Source: Anaerobium acetethylicum | GTDB lineage: Bacteria; Bacillota; Clostridia; Lachnospirales; Lachnospiraceae | Direction of reading: 5' to 3' | Assembly (NCBI RefSeq): GCF_900096945.1 | Contig: NZ_FMKA01000015.1 | Location: 1-64,000, forward strand | DNA length: 64,000 nucleotides | In this document: positions 33,603 through 41,800 of the stretch, one piece after another | How positions within the stretch are numbered: the stretch's first letter is position 1 | How the letters are laid out: each line of letters begins with the position of its first letter | Position numbers and translations under genes: made by a program | Notes under the pieces: generated by a model | Told to the model about the DNA's origin: nothing | The model's input: only the letters and a program-made list of their open reading frames with translations | Databases searched by the model: none

Positions 33603-34265
33603 TTAATAGTTGATCTCGATGTTGTCTCCGGTTATGCCGACAAAAGCGCCTTTCGATGCAGGGATGCTTTCCGCGTGGGCAATCAGCCATTTGTTCTGCA
33701 TCCAGAGCAGGTAGTCTTCTTCACATTTTGGAGCCGGGATGGAATCGAGGCCTGCGTTGGTTCCGGCGGGAAGGACGATGATGCTTTTGTATCCGTCGGA
33801 GGAGGTTTTGCAGGGGGCGAAATGCAGTGTGGTGGCATAGAGCTCGCAGGCGGTATTTGCCGGAAGGAAGAAAGCTTCCACACTTTCTGAGCTGAGTTCG
33901 TTATGGCTGATATTTCTGATGTCGGACAGCAGCAGCACCAGGTCTGTTACGGCGACATCTACTTCTGAACCCTTATGGTATTCCAGTGCGTTCAGTTTGG
34001 AACTGTTTCCGTTGCAATAGCCTATCTGTACAGGCATGCCGGCATAGAAACGGCGGGAAAGTTCGCCTGCGACATCGGTTCCCATGAGCTCTGCATCGGA
34101 AGCCACATAACAGTTGCCTTCCTCGGGAATCGGTCTGGTCTGCATGATGTCCAGACACTGGTTGAAATCGAAACCGTCCAATACCTTGCCATACTTTGAA
34201 AATCGGGCATCAGAGACGGGATAAATCGCAATATGCGGGTTGCGGGCCTTTAAATCCTCTAACAT
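33603..34265 (-). CDS. DUF4867 family protein
   Basis: This 220-residue protein is recognised as DUF4867 from its overall pattern (NPHIAIYPVSDARFSKYG at the N-terminus, IGYCNGNSSKLNALEYHKGS centrally, ESVEAFFLPANTACELYA towards the end). The beta-rich central region suggests a cupin-like fold. From memory, DUF4867 genes occur in described transaldolase-type SQ clusters, where their function was not assigned. The start follows AAGGAGG. The ROK gene follows 23 bp downstream on the same strand, so the two are likely one operon. Confidence 0.75.
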   Translation of the reverse strand: MLEDLKARNPHIAIYPVSDARFSKYGKVLDGFDFNQCLDIMQTRPIPEEGNCYVASDAELMGTDVAGELSRRFYAGMPVQIGYCNGNSSKLNALEYHKGSEVDVAVTDLVLLLSDIRNISHNELSSESVEAFFLPANTACELYATTLHFAPCKTSSDGYKSIIVLPAGTNAGLDSIPAPKCEEDYLLWMQNKWLIAHAESIPASKGAFVGITGDNIEINY

Positions 34266-34282
34266 GAAAAATTCCTCCTTGG

Positions 34283-34644
34283 ATATAATTATAATTTTTA
34301 AATAATGATGAGTTTTCAAGAAAATATACTGGTTATATTTTAGCATGTATAAATTGACAAAGCAAGAAACATAAGGGTGAAAGGCTGAAAATAATTATAA
34401 TTAAGGAATTTAATTATAAAAGCAGAAACGGGACGAATGGAAAAATAGGCAAGTTAAATGATTGACAAAAAAGTGAAAATAATCATATAAAATGCTTTAC
34501 TTTTAGTCAAAAATAATATACAATACATAGTGTAAAGGGTTGAAGGCAACAAAGTGCACGAACAAAGCCGAAAAAAGTGGCTTTCCAATGCAGAAAAGAC
34601 AGGTTTGGCTGAATTTTTTTTAACCATATAATTAAAAGAATTAA
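34283..34644. promoter_or_regulatory. Divergent regulatory region with operator-like motifs and importer promoter
   Basis: A perfect inverted repeat TTATAATTAA-N5-TTAATTATAA lies at 34395-34419. Related sites are at 34283-34301 (weaker) and 34626-34644. A + strand promoter, TTGACA (34462-34467) with TATAAA (34486-34491) 18 bp away, would start transcription near 34498 and leave a leader of about 230 bases before the binding-protein gene. The same motif occurs three times upstream of gldA (21835-21985). Confidence 0.7.
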
Positions 34645-34729
34645 CCAAATAAAAAAGAACTTCTTTGTCTGTTAATCAATCCGAAAACCGTAAGCATCAA
34701 AGAATAAAGGGAAAAAGGAAGGTAAAAAC

Positions 34730-36046
34730 ATGAAAAAGTCTAGTAAAAAATTAATCGCTTTAATTTCAACGGTAGTACTTAGTGTTGGTATGTTCGCAGG
34801 CTGCGGAAGCAGTGCAACAGAAGAAACAGACTCTTCAAATGATGGAACCACGAAAGAAGAAACAGGTAAGACAGAAGAGATTGCTTTGACATTCCCATGT
34901 ATCTGGGTAGGTTCAGACAGTAAAGCCGAAGTATTTGGAAAGATGGTAACTGACTTCAATACTGAATACGAAGGGAAATATCAGGTTAATATCGAAGAAC
35001 AGACAGATTACGATGCTTACGAAGACAAAATCAGAACACTTATTTCTACAGGCACTGCACCGGATATCTTTACAGTAAAGAGCTTCGCAGATATCCAGCT
35101 TTTTGCAGAAGCAGGAAACCTTATGGATTTAAGCACTTTCTTTGAAGACAGTGCAATCGGCGATCGTTTTATTACAGGTGTCTTAGATGATACGGCGATT
35201 GATGGAAAAATGTATGCAATGCCTTATGAAAATGCAATTATTCCAATCATGTACAATAATAAATTAATGGAAGCAGCTGGCGTTACTGAACTTCCTGGAA
35301 GCTTTGATGAATTATGGGATGCATGCGATAAGCTGAAAGGTACCGGAGTATTTCCGTTAAGTGAAATGACAGGGGACAACGCATGGACATCTATGCTGTG
35401 GTATTCCTACGCAGTAGCAGCATGCGGCGGTGCCGATGTATATGATAAAGGCCTTGAAGATCCGGCATTTGTTGAAGCAGCTGAAATCCTTCGCAAAATG
35501 TTTGACTATACTTCATCAGATGCAATCGGAGCAGATGCAACCGTTGTCAATGGACACTTCTTTAATGAAAGATCAGCTGTCTATACGAATGGAACATGGA
35601 TCCTTGGAAGAATCAAATCTGAAGGCGTAGCAGGATTATATGACAGCCTTGCATTAAGCGGTGGCTTAAGCAATGACGGCGAAAACGGCGGAGCATATCT
35701 GAATGCAGTCCAGGCTTACATCTGTGCCGGAAAACAGGAAGATCCTGCTAAAGAAGAAGCAGTTCAGGCATTCATGAAATTCATTACTGAAAAAGATAAA
35801 ATCGTTGAACTGACGAACTCTTCAGGATCATTGTTTGCAGTATCAGTAGATTCGACTGAAATCACAAATACATTACAGGCTGAAATTGTAAAACAGAGTG
35901 CAGATGCTGCCTTTACAATCAGAAACTTCAACGCAGCAATGCCTACAGCAGTAGGAAATGCTTTCCCTTCCGCATTGGAAGAGCTGGTGCTTGATGAAAT
36001 CACACCGCAGGAATTTGTAGAAACGCTTCAGAAAGCGGCTGAATAA
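34730..36046 (+). CDS. CUT1-type sugar ABC transporter, substrate-binding lipoprotein
   Basis: This 438-residue extracellular binding protein has a signal peptide and lipobox (MFAGCG), a Ser/Thr/Glu-rich linker, then a family 1 solute-binding domain (DKIRTLISTGTAPDIFTVKS, GKMYAMPYENAIIPIMYNN). It probably captures SQ or sulfoquinovosyl glycerol, given the sulfoquinovosidase downstream. AAAGGAAGG precedes the start. A strong hairpin follows the gene, as often seen when binding proteins are made in excess over permeases. Confidence 0.9.
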   Translation: MKKSSKKLIALISTVVLSVGMFAGCGSSATEETDSSNDGTTKEETGKTEEIALTFPCIWVGSDSKAEVFGKMVTDFNTEYEGKYQVNIEEQTDYDAYEDKIRTLISTGTAPDIFTVKSFADIQLFAEAGNLMDLSTFFEDSAIGDRFITGVLDDTAIDGKMYAMPYENAIIPIMYNNKLMEAAGVTELPGSFDELWDACDKLKGTGVFPLSEMTGDNAWTSMLWYSYAVAACGGADVYDKGLEDPAFVEAAEILRKMFDYTSSDAIGADATVVNGHFFNERSAVYTNGTWILGRIKSEGVAGLYDSLALSGGLSNDGENGGAYLNAVQAYICAGKQEDPAKEEAVQAFMKFITEKDKIVELTNSSGSLFAVSVDSTEITNTLQAEIVKQSADAAFTIRNFNAAMPTAVGNAFPSALEELVLDEITPQEFVETLQKAAE

Positions 36047-36089
36047 GAAACGATAAATAAGAAACTATAATTAACCTGGTACATAACAA

Positions 36090-36119
36090 AATGTGCGGCG
36101 GCAGGTGTCGCCGCACATT
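36090..36119 (+). terminator. Intercistronic hairpin after the binding-protein gene
   Basis: AATGTGCGGCG pairs perfectly with CGCCGCACATT around an 8-base loop, followed by CTATTTTTAAG. It is probably a partial terminator or 3' stabiliser, 29 bp before the permease gene. Confidence 0.75.
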
Positions 36120-36148
36120 CTATTTTTAAGATCAGAGGAGGTTACACT

Positions 36149-37018
36149 ATGAAGCTTCGAAAAGGAGAGAGCCTGGGCGTCATCCTGTTTTTAGCACCGG
36201 CACTGTTGCTATTCGTTATGTTCTTCATTTATCCAATATTTAATGTTGTAGGCATGAGCTTCTTTAACTGGAATGGCATTACGGATCCCGTATTTTCCGG
36301 TTTCGAGAACTATAAGGACATTTTTACGGATAAGGTATTTATAAGAAGTATTACGAACAACGTCATCTGGGCATTGGCCGCATGCTGCGTCCAGGTTCCC
36401 TTAGCACTTTTAATGGCATTGATCTTATCCAGAAAACCACGTTTCTGGCAATCTTTTAGAACAATATACTTCCTGCCGCAGGTTATTTCGGGTATCGCAA
36501 TTGCAATGCTCTGGTCGGCAGTTTTCAACAGCGAGTTCGGTATGCTGAACGGTCTGCTCAAGATGCTTGGTTTGGGAAAATTTGCGACAAACTGGCTTGG
36601 AAATCCCAAAACGGCATTCGCATGTGTCCTCATTTACGGCTTATTCTATATCGGCTACTATATGGTCATCATGATGGCCGGAATTACGAATATTGATGAG
36701 AGCTATTATGAAGCGGCAAAAGTGGATGGCGCATCACCAATACAGACTGCGATGCACGTAACGGTTCCGCTGATCAGGTATTCGGTACACACATGCATCA
36801 CACTGGCTGCCATCTTCGGCCTCCGTACATTTGAACAGGTATATCTGCTCACAAACGGCGGACCTGCAAACAGGACATCTCTTGTCGTCCTGTATCTCTA
36901 CAACCAGATGAGGGACAACAACTACGGCGGAGCAAATGCATCCAGCGTAATCCTGATCGTGGTCGGAGCAATCGTGATTGTTTCCATCCGAAAAATGTTC
37001 AAGTTTGAAGAAGATTAA
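36149..37018 (+). CDS. CUT1-type sugar ABC transporter permease (MalF/UgpA-like)
   Basis: This 289-residue permease has six hydrophobic segments and the EAA loop EAAKVDGASPIQTAMHVTVP at about residues 190-209, which contacts the ATPase. It pairs with the permease at 37030. AGAGGAGG precedes the start. No ATP-binding subunit is encoded in this operon or elsewhere in the window for this importer, so it presumably shares an MsmK/UgpC-like ATPase. Confidence 0.92.
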   Translation: MKLRKGESLGVILFLAPALLLFVMFFIYPIFNVVGMSFFNWNGITDPVFSGFENYKDIFTDKVFIRSITNNVIWALAACCVQVPLALLMALILSRKPRFWQSFRTIYFLPQVISGIAIAMLWSAVFNSEFGMLNGLLKMLGLGKFATNWLGNPKTAFACVLIYGLFYIGYYMVIMMAGITNIDESYYEAAKVDGASPIQTAMHVTVPLIRYSVHTCITLAAIFGLRTFEQVYLLTNGGPANRTSLVVLYLYNQMRDNNYGGANASSVILIVVGAIVIVSIRKMFKFEED

Positions 37019-37029
37019 GGAGGTCTCCA

Positions 37030-37905
37030 ATGAGTAAAAAGGTAAAAGATCAGGAAATGAGTTTTAAATTTATATGGACACCTAAAAACGTGGTGATGAA
37101 CATTCTGAAATGGATTCTGATCGTATTCTTTGCCGTATATACGCTGTTTCCACTGATATGGCTGGTAATCACCTCCCTGAAGACGAATGCCGAATATTTT
37201 GCAAATCCATTTTCATTGCCGGCAGTTCCCCAGTGGCAGAACTTTACGAATGCATTTACACAGGCGAATTTAGGCCAGATGATCTGGAATTCCGTTACAG
37301 TTGCTTTCGTGGGAACCATACTGAATGTAGTGGTTGCTTCCATGGCATCTTATGCGATTTCACGTTTTCGTTTCCGCGGAAGGGAAATCATCTTCGCAGC
37401 ATTTTCCGCAGGTATCATGGTGCCGCTGAATGCGCTTATGGTTCCCTACTTCACGATTTTCAGCAAAATAGGGTTAATTGATAACCTGATGTCACTCAGA
37501 ATCTTATATGCATCAATCGGTTTGCCGATCTCCATGTTTATCATTCGAGGATTTATGGATGCGTTCCCTGTTGAAATAGAAGAAGCAGCGATTATCGATG
37601 GCTGCGGATTTTACGGAAGATTCTTCAGAATGATACTGCCGCTTGTAAAATCGGGACTTGTTACTGCAGGCACCTTCCAGTTCATAACCTGCTGGAATGA
37701 ATTTGTCTATGCCAACCTCCTGACCTCGTCGCCGAAGCTTAAGACGATCCAGATAGGTATCCGGTATTTTACAAACCAGTTTACCACAGACTATGTGTCC
37801 ATGTATGCGGCAATTGTAATAGCGATTATCCCTAGTATTCTGATTTATGCGATTTTCCAGAAAAATGTAATTACCGGTCTGACTGCAGGTGCAGTAAAAG
37901 GTTAA
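37030..37905 (+). CDS. CUT1-type sugar ABC transporter permease (MalG/UgpE-like)
   Basis: This 291-residue second permease subunit has the EAA loop EEAAIIDGCGFYGRFFRMIL (about residues 184-203) and ends in the typical FQKNVITGLTAGAVKG tail of CUT1 permeases. AGGAGG lies upstream, 11 bp after the previous stop. Confidence 0.92.
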   Translation: MSKKVKDQEMSFKFIWTPKNVVMNILKWILIVFFAVYTLFPLIWLVITSLKTNAEYFANPFSLPAVPQWQNFTNAFTQANLGQMIWNSVTVAFVGTILNVVVASMASYAISRFRFRGREIIFAAFSAGIMVPLNALMVPYFTIFSKIGLIDNLMSLRILYASIGLPISMFIIRGFMDAFPVEIEEAAIIDGCGFYGRFFRMILPLVKSGLVTAGTFQFITCWNEFVYANLLTSSPKLKTIQIGIRYFTNQFTTDYVSMYAAIVIAIIPSILIYAIFQKNVITGLTAGAVKG

Positions 37906-37920
37906 TGGATAGGAGGCACT

Positions 37921-39915
37921 ATGAAATTTAACGTAGAAGAAAATGGGTTTTCCCTGTCATCTCAGGGAAAGACAATACTTGAGCATTCTCCTGAAAGGCC
38001 AATGATTTATGTTGGCAAAGGAGAAGAAAGTCTGGAAATGTACCGTGGGAACTTTGATATTGAAGACTATGTGATTGAAAGATATGCTTTGAAACATGCA
38101 AAAATCGATCAGGCGGATTCGGCGGTACGCGTGAGCTTTCCAAACGAATTGGAACTGATCATTCAGATAACAGATGGAGCTGCAGTCATGAATATCGTGC
38201 TGCTGAACACGGAAATCAACCGTTTCTGGATCAGGGTAGCAGCAGATGCAGATGAAAAATGTTACGGCTGCGGCGAGCAGATGTCATATTTTAACCTTCG
38301 CGGACGCTCCTTCCCGCTTTGGACATCGGAACCCGGAGTAGGACGCGATAAGACTTCCTTAATGACCCTGAAGTATGATCTGGAAAGCAAAGGCGGCGGA
38401 GATTATTACAATACGAACTACCCACAGCCCACATTCGTATCAACAAAGAAATACTATCTGCACATCGATACAACCGCATACTGTGATTTTGATTTCACGC
38501 ATTCCGCTTACCACGAGCTGCAGGTCTGGGAAGTTCCGAAACAGATCCGCATCGAATCTGCTCCTTCTTATCTCGAGCTGGCTGGTAAAATCACAGAATT
38601 ATTTGGAAGACAACCGGAACTTCCGGATTGGATATATAATGGAGCAATTCTTGGCGTACAGGGAGGTACAGAACGTTCTTTCGAGCTTGTTGACCGTTCG
38701 ATTCACCATGGAATACCGGTTGCCGGCGTGTGGTGTCAGGACTGGGAAGGAAAATTAGTTACTTCTTTTGGCCTTCGCCTGCAGTGGAACTGGCAGTGGA
38801 ACAAGGAACTGTATCCGAATCTGCCTGAGAAAATGAAGGAATACAAAGAAAAAGGCATCCGCTTCCTGGGTTATATCAATCCGTACCTGTTAGAAGGGAC
38901 CGCTTTGTATAACGAGGGAAAGGAAAAAGGATATTTTGCAACAAAAGAAGATGGCAGCGACTATCTTGTGGATTTCGGGGAATTCTACTGCGGAGTTGTG
39001 GATCTGACCAATCCGGATGCTTATGAGTGGTATAAGAACAATATCAAGCGGGATCTGATCGAGTTTGGCCTGGACGGCTGGATGGCCGATTTCGGAGAAT
39101 ACCTTCCGACAGACCTGAAGCTGAGCAACGGCGTTTCGCCAATGCTGGAACACAACAAGTGGCCGGTAAGATGGGCCCAGTGCAATTACGAAGCATTAGA
39201 AGAAACAGGAAAATTAGGCGAGATCGTCTACTTCATGAGAGCAGGCGGAGCCGGCATTCAGAAGTACTGTCCGTTGTTATGGGCAGGCGACCAGAGCGTG
39301 GATTTCTCCATGCATGACGGCCTTGCAACAGTCATTGTCGGCGCTTTAAGCGCGGCTATGATGGGATGCGGCCTTCATCACAGCGATATCGGCGGATATA
39401 CTTCGATCTATGATAATCTGCGTACCAAGGAACTGTTCCTGCGCTGGACAGAAATGGCGGCCTTTACGCCGGTCATGCGTACCCATGAGGGCAACCGTCC
39501 GGCTACGAATTTCCAGTATTACGACGATGTTGAGACCATGGAAATATTCGCAAGGCTTACAAAGGCTCATGTGGAACTGACACCTTATATCAAAGAGCTT
39601 GTGAAGGAAAATGCAGAAAAAGGAATTCCTGTACAGAGGCCTCTGTTCATGCATTATGAAGAAGATGAAAATACTTATGATATCCAGACTTCCTACCTGT
39701 TTGGACCTGATATGCTGGTGGCACCAGTTTATCTGGAAGCCCAGACGAGCAGAGAGCTCTATCTTCCGGAAGACGAATGGATCCATTTGTGGACTGGAAA
39801 AAGCTACAGAGGGGGAATTGTTACTGTTGAGACTCCGATCGGGTATCCGGCGGTATTTTACAGGAAAGAGTCCTCGAGGGCGTCATTATTTGAGAGCATA
39901 GGAAAGAACTATTAG
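37921..39915 (+). CDS. yihQ: Sulfoquinovosidase, GH31 (YihQ family)
   Basis: This 664-residue GH31 enzyme releases sulfoquinovose from sulfoquinovosyl glycerol or sulfolipid. The nucleophile is D390 (GWMADFGEYLPTD) and the acid/base is D457 (LWAGDQSVD). The sulfonate-recognition residues are Q273 (WCQDWEGK), R286 and W289 (SFGLRLQWNW) and Y493 (IGGYTSIY). All are 15 positions below the E. coli YihQ residues I know (Q288, R301, W304, D405, D472, Y508). There is no signal peptide, so it acts on imported substrate. ATAGGAGG precedes the start; 15 bp after the permease. Confidence 0.95.
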   Translation: MKFNVEENGFSLSSQGKTILEHSPERPMIYVGKGEESLEMYRGNFDIEDYVIERYALKHAKIDQADSAVRVSFPNELELIIQITDGAAVMNIVLLNTEINRFWIRVAADADEKCYGCGEQMSYFNLRGRSFPLWTSEPGVGRDKTSLMTLKYDLESKGGGDYYNTNYPQPTFVSTKKYYLHIDTTAYCDFDFTHSAYHELQVWEVPKQIRIESAPSYLELAGKITELFGRQPELPDWIYNGAILGVQGGTERSFELVDRSIHHGIPVAGVWCQDWEGKLVTSFGLRLQWNWQWNKELYPNLPEKMKEYKEKGIRFLGYINPYLLEGTALYNEGKEKGYFATKEDGSDYLVDFGEFYCGVVDLTNPDAYEWYKNNIKRDLIEFGLDGWMADFGEYLPTDLKLSNGVSPMLEHNKWPVRWAQCNYEALEETGKLGEIVYFMRAGGAGIQKYCPLLWAGDQSVDFSMHDGLATVIVGALSAAMMGCGLHHSDIGGYTSIYDNLRTKELFLRWTEMAAFTPVMRTHEGNRPATNFQYYDDVETMEIFARLTKAHVELTPYIKELVKENAEKGIPVQRPLFMHYEEDENTYDIQTSYLFGPDMLVAPVYLEAQTSRELYLPEDEWIHLWTGKSYRGGIVTVETPIGYPAVFYRKESSRASLFESIGKNY

Positions 39916-39927
39916 GCGGAATAATTT

Positions 39928-39959
39928 GTGACTATGAAGGATCTAGTCCTGAATGGTTT
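39928..39959 (+). repeat. Partial copy (right end) of the ~144-bp repeat
   Basis: GTGACTATGAAGGATCTAGT followed by CCTGAATGGTTT matches the right end of the full copies. It starts 13 bp after the GH31 stop. Its GTG and ATG extend the next reading frame upstream, so that longer frame is an artefact. Confidence 0.75.
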
Positions 39960-40008
39960 CAACAAGTTCACGATTACTGGAAATTCCAGAAGAAAGGTGG
40001 TTTTTAAC

Positions 40009-41349
40009 ATGTCAGAGTTTCAAGTGGCTTATATCCCTGTTGGGGTGCCGACTTTCCATATAGAGAGCGCACAGGCGGAATTTGAAAAATCAAAAGAGCT
40101 CATCTCCGGTTTAACGGCTCATGGAGTATATCCTGAAAAGATGCTGCTTTCCATAGAGGATCTGTGTGCATATCTGGACACGATCAACCCGAGCTTGATC
40201 ATCCTGCAAAACATTACATTTGCCAATTCGGCTTATCCAAGCGAAGTGTTAAAAAGATTCTCCTGTCCTGTCCTTCTCTGGACACTGAGAGAACCTGTTA
40301 TCGACGGAGGGCGTCTGAGGCTCAATTCCCTGACCGGCGCATATTCGGCAGGCAATTCCCTGATGTCATTCAGGGATGGGAACTTCGAGTACATATTCGG
40401 CGGTACAGATGAACAAAAAGTGATCAGCAAGATCAATGCAACCATACAGGCGGCAAAGCTGAAAACGGAACTGGGCAGCCTGAAGCTGGCGTCAGTCGGC
40501 CACACGCCTCAGGGATTCGGATTTGGACGTGCTCTGGACATCGACATGCTGAAGGTGTTCGGCGTGACACTTGAATCCATAGAAGCGCGGGAGCTGATCA
40601 ACAAGGCGATCGGATTTACGGATGAAGAGTGCGAGTCCTTCTTGCAGGAAACAAAAGAACATACTGTCGGCCTTGATGCCACTCCGGAAAAGAACCGCAA
40701 AGACTTTGCACGCTTATACAAGGCATACAAAGACTATGTGACGGAGAATAAGATCGGCGCGCTTTCTTCTCGCTGCTGGCCGGACTTTTTCACAGCCTTT
40801 GGAACGCCGGTATGTACCGTGCTTGCAATGCTGAATGACCTTGGGATTCCGGCAAGCTGCGAAGCTGACGCCTATGGCGCATTATCCATGTACATGGGAA
40901 CACAGCTTACAGGCGCTCCTGTTTTCTTTGGTGATCCGGTATCATTAGATGAAGAAGAGAACACGATTACATTCTGGCACTGCGGCACAGCGGCATGTTC
41001 TCTGGCAAACCCGGATACAGGCGCCCAGGTCGGCGTACATCCCAACCGTAAGCTGGGACCTACCATGGAATTCGGCTGCAAGCCTTGCGAAAAGGTGACA
41101 GTATTCCGCATCGGACGTAAGGCGGACGGAGCCTTCAGATTCTTTCTGCTTTCTGGCGAAGCGCTGGATAAGCCGAAGCAGTTCAGCGGGACTTCGATTG
41201 TTGTAAAAACGGAAGCGCCATCTGATGAAATCGTATGCAGAAGCGTGAAAGAAGGCTGGGAGCCGCATTTTATCGTTATCTACGGGGATGTGAAAGAGCA
41301 GCTGGAAGTGCTGGCTCATATGCTGGGTATTGAAGTGTGCAAATACTAA
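40009..41349 (+). CDS. L-fucose/L-arabinose isomerase-like protein, candidate sulfoquinovose isomerase
   Basis: This 446-residue sugar isomerase of the fucose/arabinose isomerase fold has metal-site residues in GIPASCEADAYGALSMYMG (Glu and Asp) and TFWHCGTAACSL (His). Position directly after the sulfoquinovosidase and absence of another ketol-isomerase suggest it converts SQ to 6-deoxy-6-sulfofructose, as related enzymes do in published Firmicute SQ clusters. The start at 40009 follows AGAAAGGTGG; the longer frame from 39928 lies in a repeat. A strong terminator at 41471 closes the operon. Confidence 0.85.
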   Translation: MSEFQVAYIPVGVPTFHIESAQAEFEKSKELISGLTAHGVYPEKMLLSIEDLCAYLDTINPSLIILQNITFANSAYPSEVLKRFSCPVLLWTLREPVIDGGRLRLNSLTGAYSAGNSLMSFRDGNFEYIFGGTDEQKVISKINATIQAAKLKTELGSLKLASVGHTPQGFGFGRALDIDMLKVFGVTLESIEARELINKAIGFTDEECESFLQETKEHTVGLDATPEKNRKDFARLYKAYKDYVTENKIGALSSRCWPDFFTAFGTPVCTVLAMLNDLGIPASCEADAYGALSMYMGTQLTGAPVFFGDPVSLDEEENTITFWHCGTAACSLANPDTGAQVGVHPNRKLGPTMEFGCKPCEKVTVFRIGRKADGAFRFFLLSGEALDKPKQFSGTSIVVKTEAPSDEIVCRSVKEGWEPHFIVIYGDVKEQLEVLAHMLGIEVCKY

Positions 41350-41470
41350 ACGGCTGACGGCATGCGTCTGGGGAATGAAGATGCACCTGGTGAAGGAAGG
41401 TGCATGGGGCGCGATGCTGAAGGTTTGAGGGTATGGTATAGGAATAGAGTGATTGTTTGAAAAGATAAGG

Positions 41471-41511
41471 GACCGGCCGCAAAAGTAGTTTTGCGGCTGG
41501 TCTTTTTCGGG
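41471..41511 (+). terminator. Terminator at the end of the SQ locus
   Basis: GACCGGCCGCAAAA pairs with TTTTGCGGCTGGTC around a 4-base loop and is followed by TTTTT. Confidence 0.93.
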
Positions 41512-41609
41512 TTTTTCGTGAATCTTCCGGGAATGGGTTGGGGAGGGGGAGCTGATGTGGCGAAGCCGCTTTATTCGTAAACGGGTTCTGTGATATACTG
41601 TAGATATAA

Positions 41610-41753
41610 GTTAACGATTCAGTTATCCTGTACCGCAAGGCATTTTTATGCTGGATTTGTATAAAAACCCGAGAAATGCATGCGCAAAATTGATGGTTCT
41701 GCAATTTTTGTGCATCATATGTGACTATGAAGGACATAGTCCTGAATAGTTAC
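41610..41753. repeat. Dispersed ~144-bp repeat, copy B
   Basis: Its ends are GTTAACGATTCAG and GTCCTGAATAGTTAC. Internal hairpins TTTTTATGC...GTATAAAAAC and GCGCAAAATT...AATTTTTGTGC match copies A and C. It lies between the SQ locus and the SfsA-MutY gene. The rest of 41512-41800 shows no gene. Confidence 0.9.
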
Positions 41754-41800
41754 GATATAACAAAGAACCACGCGTAGAAACAGAAAGGAAATAAGCAAGA

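Noticed and set aside
39928-40008. N-terminal extension of the isomerase from a GTG at 39928
   Set aside because: The extension is encoded by a copy of the dispersed repeat, and ATG 40009 has its own AGAAAGGTGG site.
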